The notes beneath the pieces were generated by a model. It was given only the letters and a program-made list of their open reading frames with translations, was not told the origin of the DNA and made no database searches. Below are positions 50,397 through 63,252 of a stretch of 64,000 bases of DNA, piece after piece (the first letter of the stretch is position 1; each line of letters opens with the position of its first letter). Made by a program: the position numbers and the translations under genes. Source of the stretch: Echinarachnius parma (taxonomy: Eukaryota; Echinodermata; Echinoidea; Clypeasteroida; Echinarachniidae); contig JBAMJV010003047.1 in assembly GCA_037951105.1 (NCBI GenBank), positions 62,001 to 126,000 of the forward strand, in the 5' to 3' direction.

Positions 50397-51301
50397 TATG
50401 CCTCCGCTATCACGCGATTTCAATATCAAGCCCAAATTAACGTGCACTGAATTAATTTTTTTTATTTTTCATATATTTTGAGTCCTGTGACCTTGACCAT
50501 ATGACCCCAAACTTTGATGGCTACATTGGCTCCCTAATAAACATTCAGGTACCAAGTTTGATTGAAATCTGACATTCAGTGATTGAAATGTTGCCATTGC
50601 AAGCCATTTTTGCATATATTGAGTCCTGTGACCTTGACCTTTGACCTCATGAACCCCAAATCTAACCAGATCATTGCCACCCCAATATGTACACTCATAC
50701 CAAGTTTGAAATTGATCTGTTAACTGGTTCTTGAGATATCGCGAGAACAAGGCATTTTTGCACATACATTGAGTCCTGTGACCTTGACCGTTGATCTCAT
50801 GAACACCAAAATCTAATCAGACCATTGTCACCCCAATATGTACACTCAAGCCAAGTTTGGAGTTGATCCGTCAACCGGTTCTTGAGATATCGCGAGAACG
50901 AGGCATTTTTGCATATATATTGAGTCCTGTGACCTTGACCTTTGACCTCATGAACCCAAAATCTAACCAGATCTTTGCCACCCCAATATGTACACTCATA
51001 CCAAGTTTGAAATTGATCTGTTAACCGGTTCTTGAGATATCGCGAGAACAAGGCATTTTTGCACATATATTGAGTCCTGTGACATTGACCTTTGATCTCT
51101 TGAACACCAAAATCTAATCAGATCATTGTCACCCCAATATGTACCCTCATACCAAGTTTGAAATTGATCAGTCAACCGGTTCTTGAGATATCGCGAGAAC
51201 GAAAACGGGACGTACGTACGTACGTACGGACGGACGGACGGACGGACGGACGGACAACCCGAAAACATAATGCCTCCGGCCACTTCGATGGTGGAGGCAT
51301 A
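50397..51301. mobile_element. Non-autonomous element with five ~150-bp internal tandem units and an ACGT/ACGG tract
   Basis: The ends TATGCCTCCG and GGTGGAGGCATA are inverted repeats. Internal units begin 'ttgagtcctgtgaccttgacc' near 50478, 50617, 50770, 50920 and 51070. They continue 'accccaatatgtacactcatacc', 'aagtttgaaattgatctgt' and 'ggttcttgagatatcgcgaga'. A (GTAC)n/(GGAC)n tract lies at 51211-51255. Each unit holds a TGACCTTGACCTTTGACCT-like nuclear-receptor half-site cluster. Related fragments occur near 7020-7070. Confidence 0.9.
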
Positions 51302-51397
51302 AAAACGAGAAGAGTATGTATTCTTCATTCAATTTCATGTTTATTTGACAGAGGGGCCCCCGGGCCTGTTTTGTTTATGAGAATGATGATGGAGACG

Positions 51398-51597
51398 GAT
51401 CAGTGGCGTACCCAGGATTTTTTTTCAAGGGGAGGGGCGGGGGGGATTTATTTCGTCAACCAAAATTTTCGAGGGGGGGGGGTGGGGGAGGGGGTGTCGG
51501 TGAAGATTTTTCGAGGGGGGGGGTGTCCGTCAAAAACGAGACCACTTAAATTTTGTAAGGGGGGGGGGGGGTTGAATCCCCCCTGGGTACGCCTATA
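51398..51597. mobile_element. hAT-like G-rich MITE, 200 bp, perfect 8-bp target duplication
   Basis: TGGAGACG flanks it at 51390-51397 and 51598-51605. The ends GTGGCGTACCCAGG and CCTGGGTACGCC are inverted repeats. The interior is a series of 'tttcgaggggggggg' units. Confidence 0.9.
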
Positions 51598-51694
51598 TGG
51601 AGACGTGATGATGACGATAAATAGTATGGCATACCTAAGTTGACTTTATCAGTGCTGACGACTACTGAATAAAAATCCAGGGGAAGACACATTT

Positions 51695-51755
51695 CCTTTG
51701 CTCATTTTCATTTATATTATATTTTTCTTGTCAGTTTCCCTATGTTTGAAATATT
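51695..51755 (+). repeat. SINE tail fragment
   Basis: 'tttgctcattttcatttatat' and 'ttgtcagtttcc' match the tail of the SINE at 47431; the tRNA-like head is absent. Confidence 0.5.
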
Positions 51756-51902
51756 TCAACTAAATAACCGACAATATCATAATGCCCTCCATAGCCTACC
51801 CAACAATAATACATTGACAATTGACACTATGATCGTACACATACACATTTAAGTATACATGTATGACAACTATACAAATATAGGTATAATAAACAAAACA
51901 TT

Positions 51903-52374
51903 TTAAGGGGTAGTTCAGTTTCGGTATAGAGGGTGCTTGCACAAAATAATTTTTTTGTGAGATAATGAAAAACTGAGTGTCAAATTTGAAAGAGCATACA
52001 ATTTTAATGGCAGAATAAACGTTATTCTGTCATTAAAATTGTATGCTCTTTCAAATTTGACACTCGGTTTTTCATTATCTATACCAAAACTCAACTATCC
52101 CTTATTCCCTTTAATCCTTATTTCAACAAAACATCACTTGCATAATTATGTATGAAAAATGGTTGAAACCAATGTTTTTTTAGAGAGCGCCCTCTTGTGT
52201 TTTAATGGCTCTTTTTAAAAATGATAACAGGCTTTTTACTTAGTCGTTTGTAATTTTCTATACCTTTCGAGCATGGTGGAGTTATAACTATTAGCCTAGT
52301 TTGTATTTGTAATGTTATTGTGCAGGATTTGGTTACTAAAGCTCAGCCTTACCAAAACTGTACTACCCCTTTAA
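51903..52374. mobile_element. TTAA family B copy 4, internally rearranged, 472 bp
   Basis: TTAA at both ends with AGGGGTAGTTCAGTTTCGGT at the left and AAACTGTACTACCCCTTTAA at the right. Inside, one block is present twice as an inverted pair (51961-52018 and 52022-52079), giving a 58-bp near-perfect hairpin with a 3-base loop. Confidence 0.88.
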
Positions 52375-53750
52375 ACACTAAGTCAACTCGTTACTACTTA
52401 CTAATTATCAAATGCCCTTCAAACTGTCTTTGTATTCACCATTCTCAAAGCGTTATCCAAGCACGTTTGGTCATAACATATCTTAATAAAATGATAGTAG
52501 TATATAGTAGTACATGTTTAGTCTCCTTCCTTTGATAAATCTGCGAAGATTCACCTAAATCCCCCTTTCCCCCGTTTTATCCCCTCCCCCTATTCAGCGC
52601 ACCCCTCAGCCGCCCCTCATTACCGCGAAACATTTAATCCACTCATACTTACACCGAATGTGAGTCATATTCCTTGTATTCCGGTTGCGACAGTAGACGA
52701 AAACTAAATAAACACCACGTTTACGAAACATTTTTCACACGTCTCGAGGTTTCCCCTCAAAACTCCTACATTTGAACACTCCCGCGAATAAGGAAATTTG
52801 GAGGCTATGACAGGCAAACTAACCTAGAGAATGAACCCCCGAACCCATGACACTTCATTTCGATCAATCTTGTACGACAAAAATAACCCCAAACCCACAC
52901 GAAAATATCCCCCTTTTTTATTGTCCAAACGCAGATATATTATTCTTAGCTTGGCAAAAGTAATGCCCTCCGCGCAACGATACACACACTCACGATCACA
53001 CACACAGCCCCGCCGCTTGTTCACGAAATTCATTCATGTGGGCTTTTTTGTTTTGCTTCGCTAGCCTGTGACGTCACGCCGCATATCCTACAAACACATG
53101 TAACGTCGTGAAATATAATGCACCGCTAGAAATACCCATCACCCCCAACGAACCCTTAGCATTTACCCACTTTCCCCACATTTCTCGGAGTTATTTTGTA
53201 TCTATGAATTTGTGTATCCAAAGACTAACCTTTGGACATACCCGCCATCATGTACAAATTAGTAAAATCAAGCGTTATTCGACGATATTGTCATTTTTTT
53301 TGGTTGACGCTTTGACTTTTTGTTCCCCTCCACCGATCTGACAGACCCCTCGCGAATGATCGTAAGATTACTTTGTCCCTAATGTCCCCCAGACGATTAT
53401 ATCCTATCACCTAAAATGTCTCGCTTACACCGCGAAAACCCCCGAAAACCATATCTTGTTTGATTAGTTATCAGAATTATAACATTCAGCACAACATAAT
53501 CATGTTATTTTCATGTTTTCCGATGCATCATAACCGACATACAAGCGGAATTCATTGTGTATATTATGCCGGTAAATTGGTTCAATTCTAATTGTAATAT
53601 CCGAATGTGTATGGTTCTTATACAAAGAAATCTCGTGGTCATTATCTCGCTGTATTCTCCGTAAATTGCAACCCCCTCTGGTTCGTCGCAACATTCGCGC
53701 TTATATTCCACATTTTCGACAACATTTTCCCACAATTTTGACACCAAAAT
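52375..53750. other. Pyrimidine-rich non-coding stretch, candidate upstream region of a further gene
   Basis: The plus strand is rich in C and T with many CCCC words (52560-52620, 52840-52920, 53110-53160, 53330-53440). A full cAMP-response element TGACGTCA lies at 53069-53076. No protein similarity was recognised in any frame. Confidence 0.35.
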
Positions 53751-54083
53751 ATCAGCACGTGTTGTGGGAACCAGTGCCTGGACTATTGCGTAACTCCTGA
53801 ATCGGGATTTGGGACGAATGTTGTGAAAATCGGTCGTAAGTTTGTTAAAATTTCTACGAAGCCGCGGGGTGCGAAACCGTCATGTTACGCGCAGCTGCCG
53901 TGTAGCTGCAGACGACTCATGCATAAATTGACTCTTCATCTATCCTTTTACCTATTTATACGAAACAACAAGGGCAAACAAAATATGGTGTCCGTTTCTT
54001 ATCCGGAATCGTCGCTCGTTTTGTGACCAAATTTGACAGAAATTTCCTTCAGTTTACATCCATTCACAACAGTACAGGCCCAG
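53751..54083 (+). other. Possible non-coding first exon with strong splice donor
   Basis: CpG-richer sequence ends at CAG|GTAAGT (54081-54089), a consensus donor. The open frames here do not resemble known proteins, so an untranslated exon is the more likely reading. There is no transcript support; this is inference from composition and one splice site. Confidence 0.3.
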
Positions 54084-54089
54084 GTAAGT

Positions 54090-57000
54090 CATGTCGGGAT
54101 CTGTGTGTGAGACATCAATACACTTTCAATGGGATTTATGTGCGTTTTTGTTGTATTTCCTTACGGCTTTATCTGACCTTCCAGTATGTCGTGCTGGTGG
54201 AAATCTTTCGTTCTTTTATTAGAAAACAACAACGAGGATCTCTTTATTATAACTTGCTATTTGGGGGTGTCGACTTTGTCTCCGATTTAAGGTAGGAAAT
54301 GTTGCTTAAAATATTCGATTTACTATGCTATTCTGTCCGCATTGACCCCCAACACACGTGTGTGTGTTCAAAGGGGGCGATCGCTGGTCAATTTGCGCGA
54401 ATTTGGGCCGTTTTTTCATACTTGTTAGTCGGCGTTTCGGATCGTTCTAATTTATTACTGCTGCACTTGTTAAAATATGAAAGGTCGTTACACACTGGGT
54501 GTGGATTCCTTTTCGTACGTCTGCCATCTTTATTCCCCTCCAATTGGCGACGATTTACTCCGTCGTTCTAATCACCACGGAAAATGTTCTCCCAATGTTC
54601 TCAATAGCAGCCATTGAATTGGCTTCATGCTGGGTCTTTGTTATTGTCGTTTTGGGGTCACTTTTGGCAATGCTTTCATCTCAACTTGATTTTCTTCACT
54701 TTCTCTCACAGGGAGCCTCCAAGAAAATTTTATTGACCCCTTTGTTCTCAAGAAATTATAATCTTTGTACCCCAACTCAAACATATGAAACATATGAAAC
54801 ATATTTTGTTTATCATGTTGTAGTATGTGATTTGGTTTATACTTTATACATTATTTGAGTGAAAGAGATTGTGAGTTATTATTTATTGACTTGTATTGAT
54901 ATATCCTGTTCTTCTTTCATTGAAAGTTGAACACAATAAAACATGTTCATGATGTTTTATAAAACATAGTATTAATGAACAGTCAAACACTCTTTACTAT
55001 TAGAGATTTACAAGTTATTTTATTTTGTATACATGTTGTTTAATCTGTGAAGCCATTTTCTGATCATCATCACATTTAATGTATATGGCCTGTTCATACT
55101 TGGTCCAAAATATATATGGTTTCTTAATTCATTTTCTTCAGATCAGAGAAAAGCTGTCAGAAATATTTGTAATGTTCTTGCATGTGTCTACTTATCTCAA
55201 GTGCAATATTTGCGGCCTTGCCAACCATTTCAATGGCTTCTTACACTTTATCATATTTCATTATTTGTAAAGAAAAAAATATGAACATTATGATGAGTCT
55301 TACTTGTGTAAGAAGACTTCTTACTTGGCACTGGATATGCATGTTTCTTGTCTTATGTAGAGTTACTGTTGATTAGTTTGAACTGTCTTTATTCACATCT
55401 GTTAGAATGATTTGGGGGGGGGGGGGGGGGGGGACACAAATATTTTAAAAAAATGTAACAGATATGTAATACATACATGCTTCTTGATATGACATAGTGT
55501 TTCTGCTATAGAAGTTAGCCTTTCCTCTAGAATTTAACAAACCAGGTAGGAAAGTTAGATAACAGGGATATATGGTTATGGTACAGGCCCTCCAAAATCG
55601 CATAATGCAGGGGATGTAAGCTCTAAAGTATTCTCTAAAAATTAATTAGAAATAGACATGTAGAGACCTGAGGTCTAGTCTCAAAATTGTCTTTTGCAAC
55701 ATTATAAACAAAAAGTTCAGCTAGGGGACAAAGTTTGTTGAACCTCATCTGTTATGTAGGTCAAAGGTTATCAGTGCCTCGGTGGTACTGACATCAGTTT
55801 AGGAAATATGTTTTTCATGTTGAAATATAATGTGATTGTTAAAGACAACATGTGCTTATTATACTGTAGTTTGTAACATTTGTGATTTATGTATAAATTT
55901 GTTTATAAAATTAAAAACAACTGAATCTTGTATGATCATGATACCATGCAGCAACTTGCTTCTGTTGATGTATATGTTTCTGGAAATAAACAAAATGGTT
56001 TTTAGAGGTTTTTTTAATCATGTTTGTATTATGAATACAGACTTAAGACAAAGAAACAGATGTCTGATGCTATTTTCTAGCATTGTATTATCAGGGATAT
56101 CCAATCACATATTTGATGTACAAGAGTGAAAGGAGAATATCGTTAAATCCAAAACAAAACATGATCAATCATAGCTCAACTCTTGTCTCGTTAAATATAT
56201 CCTACCCAGGTTTGCTATTAAAATATTAATTTCCTCTCCTTTCGAGGAAGAAAAAATAATTTGTCCTTACAGCACAGCTGGAACTTAAACAATACAAAGG
56301 TTAGAGAAGTGTAATTCTTATTCGTAATACTTGCAAGTACAATGCATATTTGAGTAATTAACAATTTTGTTTATTAGACAAGGTGGTTCTAGAAACAATA
56401 GTTTTGAAAAAGTGGTATTCTCACAAAATATAACCAAATACTCTTAATCTTTTATCAAAATTAAATATCAAACTTATTATTTAATGTTCATGTTTCAAAA
56501 AGCAATTTGTTAACGATTCTGTCAGGTTCAGCATACCATTCCAATGAAAGACTGTACAGTATACTGTTTAACAAACATTCTAACAATGTACCTTACAGGA
56601 AATTTACCAACAATAAATAACTTATTTGTGCCTAAGTTGTCAATAAATAGTAATATGACTCAAAACTCAAAAGCAGATATGTACAAAGTGCAATTCATGC
56701 AAGATTACAACACAGATCACACGTTTTTGAAAATAAATGAACATGATAAAATATTAGAATGATATACCAGCAAAATCTTTATCATTCATCTATTGTTCAC
56801 TTTCAATGCTTCCTGCCGAGTCACAAAGGACTAGCAAGAAGGCAAACATGCACGATTGCAAAAAAAAAGAAAAAGTAAACCCATAGCCTAAAACAAACAA
56901 CATAGTATAATTCCAATATCCTGCGTGGGTTTCAGTTTCTAATTATTTTTCATAGGAGATAGCTAAGGTTGTGCATTGCATGCACATAGATTGTCAGGCA

Positions 57001-59983
57001 GAAAAAGAGAGGAGATATATATTATATAGAGACTATGGAGAGGGAGAGAGTACAAAAAAAAAAAAAACGGTATGTGAGGAATAATACTTTACTTCCCTTT
57101 ATTGGGAGCATGTATGAAAGACATATGTCAGAATTCATCGGGCGTGCGAGAGGGAAAAGCGAGCGGGCTCAATTACCGTTGAATGGAATATTTTATGACC
57201 AGGTGAAAAAAACATGCAGAAATTATCCGATCCTGCCTAGTGCTGACTTCAACCAACCAACCAACCATCGACCCTCCCAGCTACCCAAACCACAAATATG
57301 AATAGATAATAAAGCCAACATTTGGAAATCATAGAGTGGTGCATTGCACACAAGTCTTTTCTTTGCATCATCGTCGTGTATGTATTGGATGGTGCCCTTC
57401 CGAGAGATTGGTCGTGATTATGATAAGCAATGACAATTGCTTTTCACTTCTCCTCTCTCCTCCGGTGTGTTCCCGTTTACTCCATCATTGCAAACACAAC
57501 CTCCGAGGCTTAACAGATCATTCTCATCCATATACCCGTGTCTGTCGCTCAGCTCCATGGATAGCTTTTCCTCCTAAGACGTTTGACATTTTCCTCTTGT
57601 TTGGCAATCAAGTGCGGAATGTAAGTATGGGCGAGATAAACATGAACTGGGCACCCCCGGCCCTCGGTTGGATTGTGTGGCCATCTTTTATAAGATACCT
57701 TCCATCACCTCCATTGTGCATTGAAGATATGTTAATTAATTCACAGGGCGACACGGTTGACATCACTTAATTCAATCAGGCGATTGTAAACTGTAATGAT
57801 GTATTTGTGCATTGCTATCTATCTGGGGAATGATCAACTCTTGGTGTTTAGAATTAGATATCTTCTCGGGATATACTGGAGACGATCAAATAATGAGAAC
57901 TAACTATATATTCTTTGTCTTTGTCTTTCATGTTTGTTTGCTATATTCTCTTTACTTGATTGATAGGTAGCTATACTTATTCAATTAGATAATGTTAAGC
58001 ATATTTTGAAATGAATTGATGATTTGTTTTTAAGATAATACACTAGTTCTAGAAAGTCTTGTTGGATTGTGAGAGTTCCTTTGTTGAAGAAATGTCTTGG
58101 TTTCACACCAAGTTCCCTTTGATGTGGTATGATTATATTTGTTATAGAAGATTGCCAAACAGTAGTTAATACAAGTAGTTATTTAATGATTCTCTATTGA
58201 ATATTTTGACCGAATATTTTGTTGATTTCTCACAATGTTCCCATCAAAGACTATGTGAAATGCCCAGTTTTCCCACTTGCTCTATTGGTTTGTATGTTAT
58301 ATACTGTGGCATGAAAAGTGGAGGGACAAGCTTGTAGTGTATGAAGCCTACCCATATTCTGAATGGACAGGTCTAGAAACTATGGACCAATGAGGAGAGA
58401 CCTTAACTTTGCCTTTATATGCCTACCATTTCAGATTGTCTAGGAATACATGTGCATATTTCATATTTCTGGTGAAAAGGAAGTTTCATCAGTTGTAATT
58501 CTACAGTACCTGGATATGATGCCTGTTTTAGTATCAGTAGTTTTTGTTTTAAATGTGCAGTATAGTTTACTGTTTGTAGGGATAATACAAATCTTGATAA
58601 TCTGAAAGTCTCTGAATGAGTTTGTTTGATGGTAATGTAGAGCTTGATCGTATACGTTGATGTGTTTTTATGTGGTTGACAATGTTCATAAATGCTTCTT
58701 GTACGTGTTGTAGATATATGTTTGGGGCATTGGAAACATATAGGGTCATATGTTCAGTGTATAGAATAGACTTCCCCATAATCTGTGTCACTCTACTATG
58801 ACTCAGGAGTGAGTGGGTATGAGTAATTATGTTATGAAGAAATGATTCTGCGTTTATCAGGAAAAAGGGGAAAGGGCTTTACGATTGAATTGAATTATAT
58901 TCATTACTTGTAAATGTGTGATACATCATATACTTTTAAGAATAGCTTTGGGCTAGTTTTACTGGTATTTGTTTCTGTATGGAATGCGAATTAATGTAGC
59001 AAGTCTTGTGCAAATGTTATGATTAAATTTTGGAAGTAAAAGATACTAAAATGGATTTCAGTGTTGGGAAATGTAGATACTTATAATCTGCTGCATTATG
59101 TTTTTACAGGTCACTAAGGTGGAACATATATATGGTTACATGATTGTGTGTTCGTGTAGATGTGAGCTTGCTAGTACATTATGGTTTAATACACACCACA
59201 CAAAAGGAATGGGATACTGTGTATTTAAGTGTGTGTAGGTAATGTTTGTGCAATCAGGCAACCCAAGCGCGGAGAGAAAATAAGCCAATGAATTATTACA
59301 GACTCGCTGTTGAATGATATAAACATGCATGCTCGATGCAGTGCAGTGCGATCAGATCAGGGAAGATTTTTTTTTTATTATTCATTATTGTGCATTGTGT
59401 ATATAGTGATGTAAAGAACAAATTGAGAGTCTCTTCTATCGCTTCTCTCTTCCCTAATTATCTGTATGTGCGTGTTGTAGGCAATGGATGGCCAGAGATA
59501 TATCTCATTATGCGCAAAACTTGCTGCCTGCCCTTCTGTCGTGTGTAAACATCAAATGGCATTCTTCGAGGGGGCTTGCAGCATATTTCATGAATTACTG
59601 ATTGCTTTATAAAAAGAGTTCACGTATTCAATTGCATGGTTCCTCCGATCCGATCACTCTCGGTTGGCCTTTGTTGGTGGGGCGCGTGCCTGTTGTTGAA
59701 TTCAATGAATTGTGATCCTGCGTATGATAAGCATCAGCTGTTGGCTATTAAGTCAAGATGACATGTTGATATTAAAACAGACAAATAATTTTGTTATCTT
59801 GTGAATATGATGAGGGCAGGTGAATTTAGATGTTTAATGAAATAACAAATTAATTAGATTAATATTGCAATGATACTGTGTTTAATTATCTGATCTAATC
59901 ATGTTAATTGTAAGCAATTTAAAAAGCAGGATAACTTTTAACACATTGGGAATTAAATAACTGATCTATTTAAAGTCCTTTAA
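54090..59983. other. Long stretch without recognised coding sequence or repeat family
   Basis: AT-rich, with few mobile elements compared with the left half. A G18 run lies at 55414-55432. Around 57050-57770 the base composition is more balanced and two open frames (267 and 435 bp) are present, but the predicted peptides look random. 59260-59700 is similar. If the donor at 54084 is real, this is first-intron sequence that may hold regulatory elements. Confidence 0.4.
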
Positions 59984-60210
59984 CATGTCAGATTCCCATT
60001 TTTGTCAATTTTTACCAAATCAGGGCCTGATAAATCACACTTACTGCCCGTCATCGCATCGAACAACGAGCAATACGCGCGCTATTGTTAGTGTGCATTC
60101 AGCTGTGTGCCGAGAGAATGGGCATGGTTGTTCGACGCTATGACGGGAAGGAAGTGCGGTTTATCAGGCACTGACTTGGTAAAAATTGACAAAAATGGGA
60201 ACCTGACATG
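59984..60210. repeat. Foldback element with about 84-bp arms
   Basis: Left arm 59984-60067 (CATGTCAGATTCCCATTTTT...) and right arm 60126-60210 (...AAAATGGGAACCTGACATG) pair with about 90% identity. The 58-base centre is CpG-rich ('acgcgcgctattg'). Confidence 0.9.
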
Positions 60211-60369
60211 GTGTCACTCAGAGCGCCCTAAAACAAAAACTACACTACCAAAATTACTGATCTTGGTATCGTTTTTCATTGGAAAGGACACCCTATCCGA
60301 TGGACAATCATTTTGTTACTATATTTTGGGAAGTGCCCCGTTCCGTTTTTTTTGGGGCCACCCTGTATA

Positions 60370-60509
60370 GATAGGTTGATGCTAAAACAGGTTGGCTGCT
60401 ATAGACAGGTTAGCTGGTATAGACATGTTGGTTGCTATTGGCAGGTTGGCTGCTATAGGCAGGTTGGCTGCTATAGACAGGTGGTTGATATAGACAGGTT
60501 TGACACATT
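60370..60509. repeat. Minisatellite, about 20-bp unit, 7 copies
   Basis: The unit 'ggttggctgctatagacag' with variants repeats without gaps. Confidence 0.93.
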
Positions 60510-62221
60510 AATTTGGTTTGTGAATAACTTGTTTTGCTATGAATATGAATGGTGTCCAGTAAAGTAACTGTAGTGCTGATTTCCTAAAATAGGTATAGCC
60601 AGAACAGGGACAAAGAACTTGTTTGAAAGTGTTAAACTCTACAGCTGAAATGTCTTGCAATTGCATGGCACGTTTGGGGCATGCATTAGACGCTGAGCAA
60701 GATGAAAATTAGTTAATTTCCTGATTTGAGAACATGCACTTTTTCCAAGCAGATAAGTCACCTTACTTGTTTATCACCATTTTATTTTGGTACGTTGGCC
60801 TTTCGAGGCTCTTCGACTAATGGAAACACCCTGCTGTATTGACCATGCCATATAATCATGCAACAACAAAGCAGTTATTAAATTGATTCCACCGCTTGCC
60901 ATTTTTCATTGAATAAATTTACAGTTTCCTCCTTTCGTCAGGGTAAAACGAAAAGAGAGAGAGTGTATGCATGTAATGTGCAAAGAGTAATAATCAGGCC
61001 TGCAGCTATGCCCCTATGAACACTAAGCAAATTATCCAGCACCATTTTAAACTCCATTTATTTCAAGTGACTTATAATAAAAAGGAAGGGAAGACACACA
61101 CATTTTCCAGCATAAGCCTTTACAGCAAGGTGTAATTTGTGTATACATATGGAAAGGGCAAGCAAGCTGATTGTGATTACAGCTCGCTAAAACAGGGTAC
61201 ATCAGGACTAGAAAGAAAGAAAGAGAGAGAGGGAGAAGGGAGAGAGATATAAGCTTTCTAGAATGTCTGTAATTTATATTCGCAAGGTTAGTTCTTTGTG
61301 GCTTGAGAGTAAATCTCGCCCGTAACCTGATGTTTACTCTACATGACCCCAAACCGATCCTACATGTATGTGCTCATAGATGCAGAGCCTGTAATATATT
61401 GATGTGTTACTAGAAAGAAAACCCATTACAAAACAACATGGCCGTTTCACTCCTCTGTTCTTTGTGTGCTGGACTGGAATGCATGTGAACAACATGTGAC
61501 ATGAAACAAGTCAAGTGTGTTATATTTTCCTAACAATTACAATGTATTCAAGGCATTTAGGAGATTATAAGCAATTGCCTTAATACTCGATTCATCTGTC
61601 TACATGCCATTAATTTCCATTTTATGGTCGAATCGCTTTGTGATGTAGGGATACATAATATCAATAACTCTCGGTTACCATGTATGTTGATTACTGATAA
61701 TTGTTAGTACTTTAAATCCTGGGCGTTACTCATTAACACTTATACTTCAAGATTGCACTATTGCAGTCTTTTTTGCAGTTCTTTCTTAATCGACCTAGTG
61801 TTTAAAAATACAAAACTGACTCGTGAATACACAGAACAAAATTGTAGACCGCCTTCTTGAAAATGTAAAAGTTTGCTATTTACGAGACAATTAACACAGA
61901 ACAAGTTATTAGTCATTTAGAAACAGATGACCTTTTAACAAATCTTGTTGAGTGCCATTGTATGTTGTGTACATCACTCAACAATACTAGTATTTTAAAA
62001 CTAAATGCTGAAAAGGCATCTTGTTTAATTAATGGTAAAACTTGAATTATATGTGTCCAAAGAACAAAGTCTGTTTTCTTATCAAGAGTTATACCATTGC
62101 ATGGGAAAGGTTATTTTATTGACCTCAAAATCTGAGAACTCATTGCACCCAAATCAAAATCTGTAACATTTCACAATAAGTTATAATCTACAGTACTAAC
62201 TGAACATGAATCTTTTTAGCT
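60510..62221. other. No recognised feature
   Basis: AT-rich non-coding sequence. A GA-rich stretch lies at 61208-61245. Nothing else was supported. Confidence 0.45.
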
Positions 62222-62545
62222 TCTCCAGCCAATCAGATTTCATCATTGCATAATTTACCTTGGACTCAATGTAGTAAGGAAGATAACTTTTAGCCAATCA
62301 TATTGCAGCATTGCATCATTTGACTTTGACTTCCAGGTAGTAACATAGGTAACTTTGGACCAATAAGATGTCACCATTAAATCATTTGACTTGGACTCCC
62401 ATGTAGAAACTCAACATTTGGCCAATCAGATTTCACCAATACATCATTTGACTTGGACTTTCATGTATTAATATCAGATTTCAGCATTATCACATGACTT
62501 GGACTTCCATACTTTCAGCCAATCATATTACAGCATTCCACCAGC
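62222..62545. repeat. Degenerate tandem repeat, about 66-bp unit, 5 copies, each with a CCAAT box
   Basis: The unit 'agccaatcagatttcagcattgcatcatttgacttggacttccatgtagtaac' recurs near 62226, 62294, 62360, 62420 and 62518, with a truncated copy near 62470. 'ccaat' is kept in nearly every unit. Confidence 0.88.
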
Positions 62546-62899
62546 TTCTTTTGCAATATGATTGCATACAGAACTGTGGCCATAACATACTGCTGACATG
62601 TGAATTGCATACATTTAATACATATAAAGCTCCTGACAACATTCTATATTGTGCTTTTAGCCATTTTCCATCCATTTAACAGTTGCCATTAGTAGAAAAG
62701 ATTAATGGAAAGCATTTGAAAATTAGAATGCTTTTTAGGAATATGAATCCTCTAAATACAACGTTACATGGCATTTGCTACAGGAACCATTTTTGAGGGT
62801 TTATCCTATAAGTCAATGCTAGAAATGATTTACTAGTATTTTTCATAGTGGCTCAGTTGGGCAAGTTGAATTGAGATTTATCAAAATTTAGTGGATTTC

Positions 62900-63252
62900 T
62901 TAAAGGGACTTAGTAACATTGTCCAAATCCTCAAAATAAAATTTTAATTCTAGCGGTTCCCTCATGGACAGGTTTCGGTTTTTCAAATTTCCCTTTCGTT
63001 ACAAAGATATATACGATCGAAGTATTCAGATAAGAAAAACTCTGGTGGAGTTTTGAAACCGTGTACAAAGTGAGTGCAGTGAGTTAGTGAATATCACTTT
63101 GCATTTTCGCTCATTACTTGGCCATGCAATGTCCATTTGACTTGAAATTTTCACACAATACCCTGTGGACATATATGAGATAACAACAATATACATTGCA
63201 TCAACCATTCATCACTTTTTGCACATGTCAAGAAGTTAATAGATCCCTTTAA
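62900..63252. mobile_element. TTAA family C copy 2, 353 bp
   Basis: The left part (TTAAAGGGACTTAGTAACAT..., 'ctagcggttccctca', 'ttccctttcgtta', 'accgtgtacaaagt') matches 39448-39794. The right end has diverged ('agttaatagatccctttaa'). TTAA is kept on both sides. Confidence 0.88.

Noticed and set aside
50469-51328. Repeated 'LKNRLTDQFQTWYECTYWG' peptides on the minus strand
   Set aside because: They are antisense translations of the 150-bp tandem units, which are non-coding.
57336-57770. 144-codon open frame on the plus strand
   Set aside because: Unusually long for the region, but the peptide has no recognisable domain, no splice context and a random composition.
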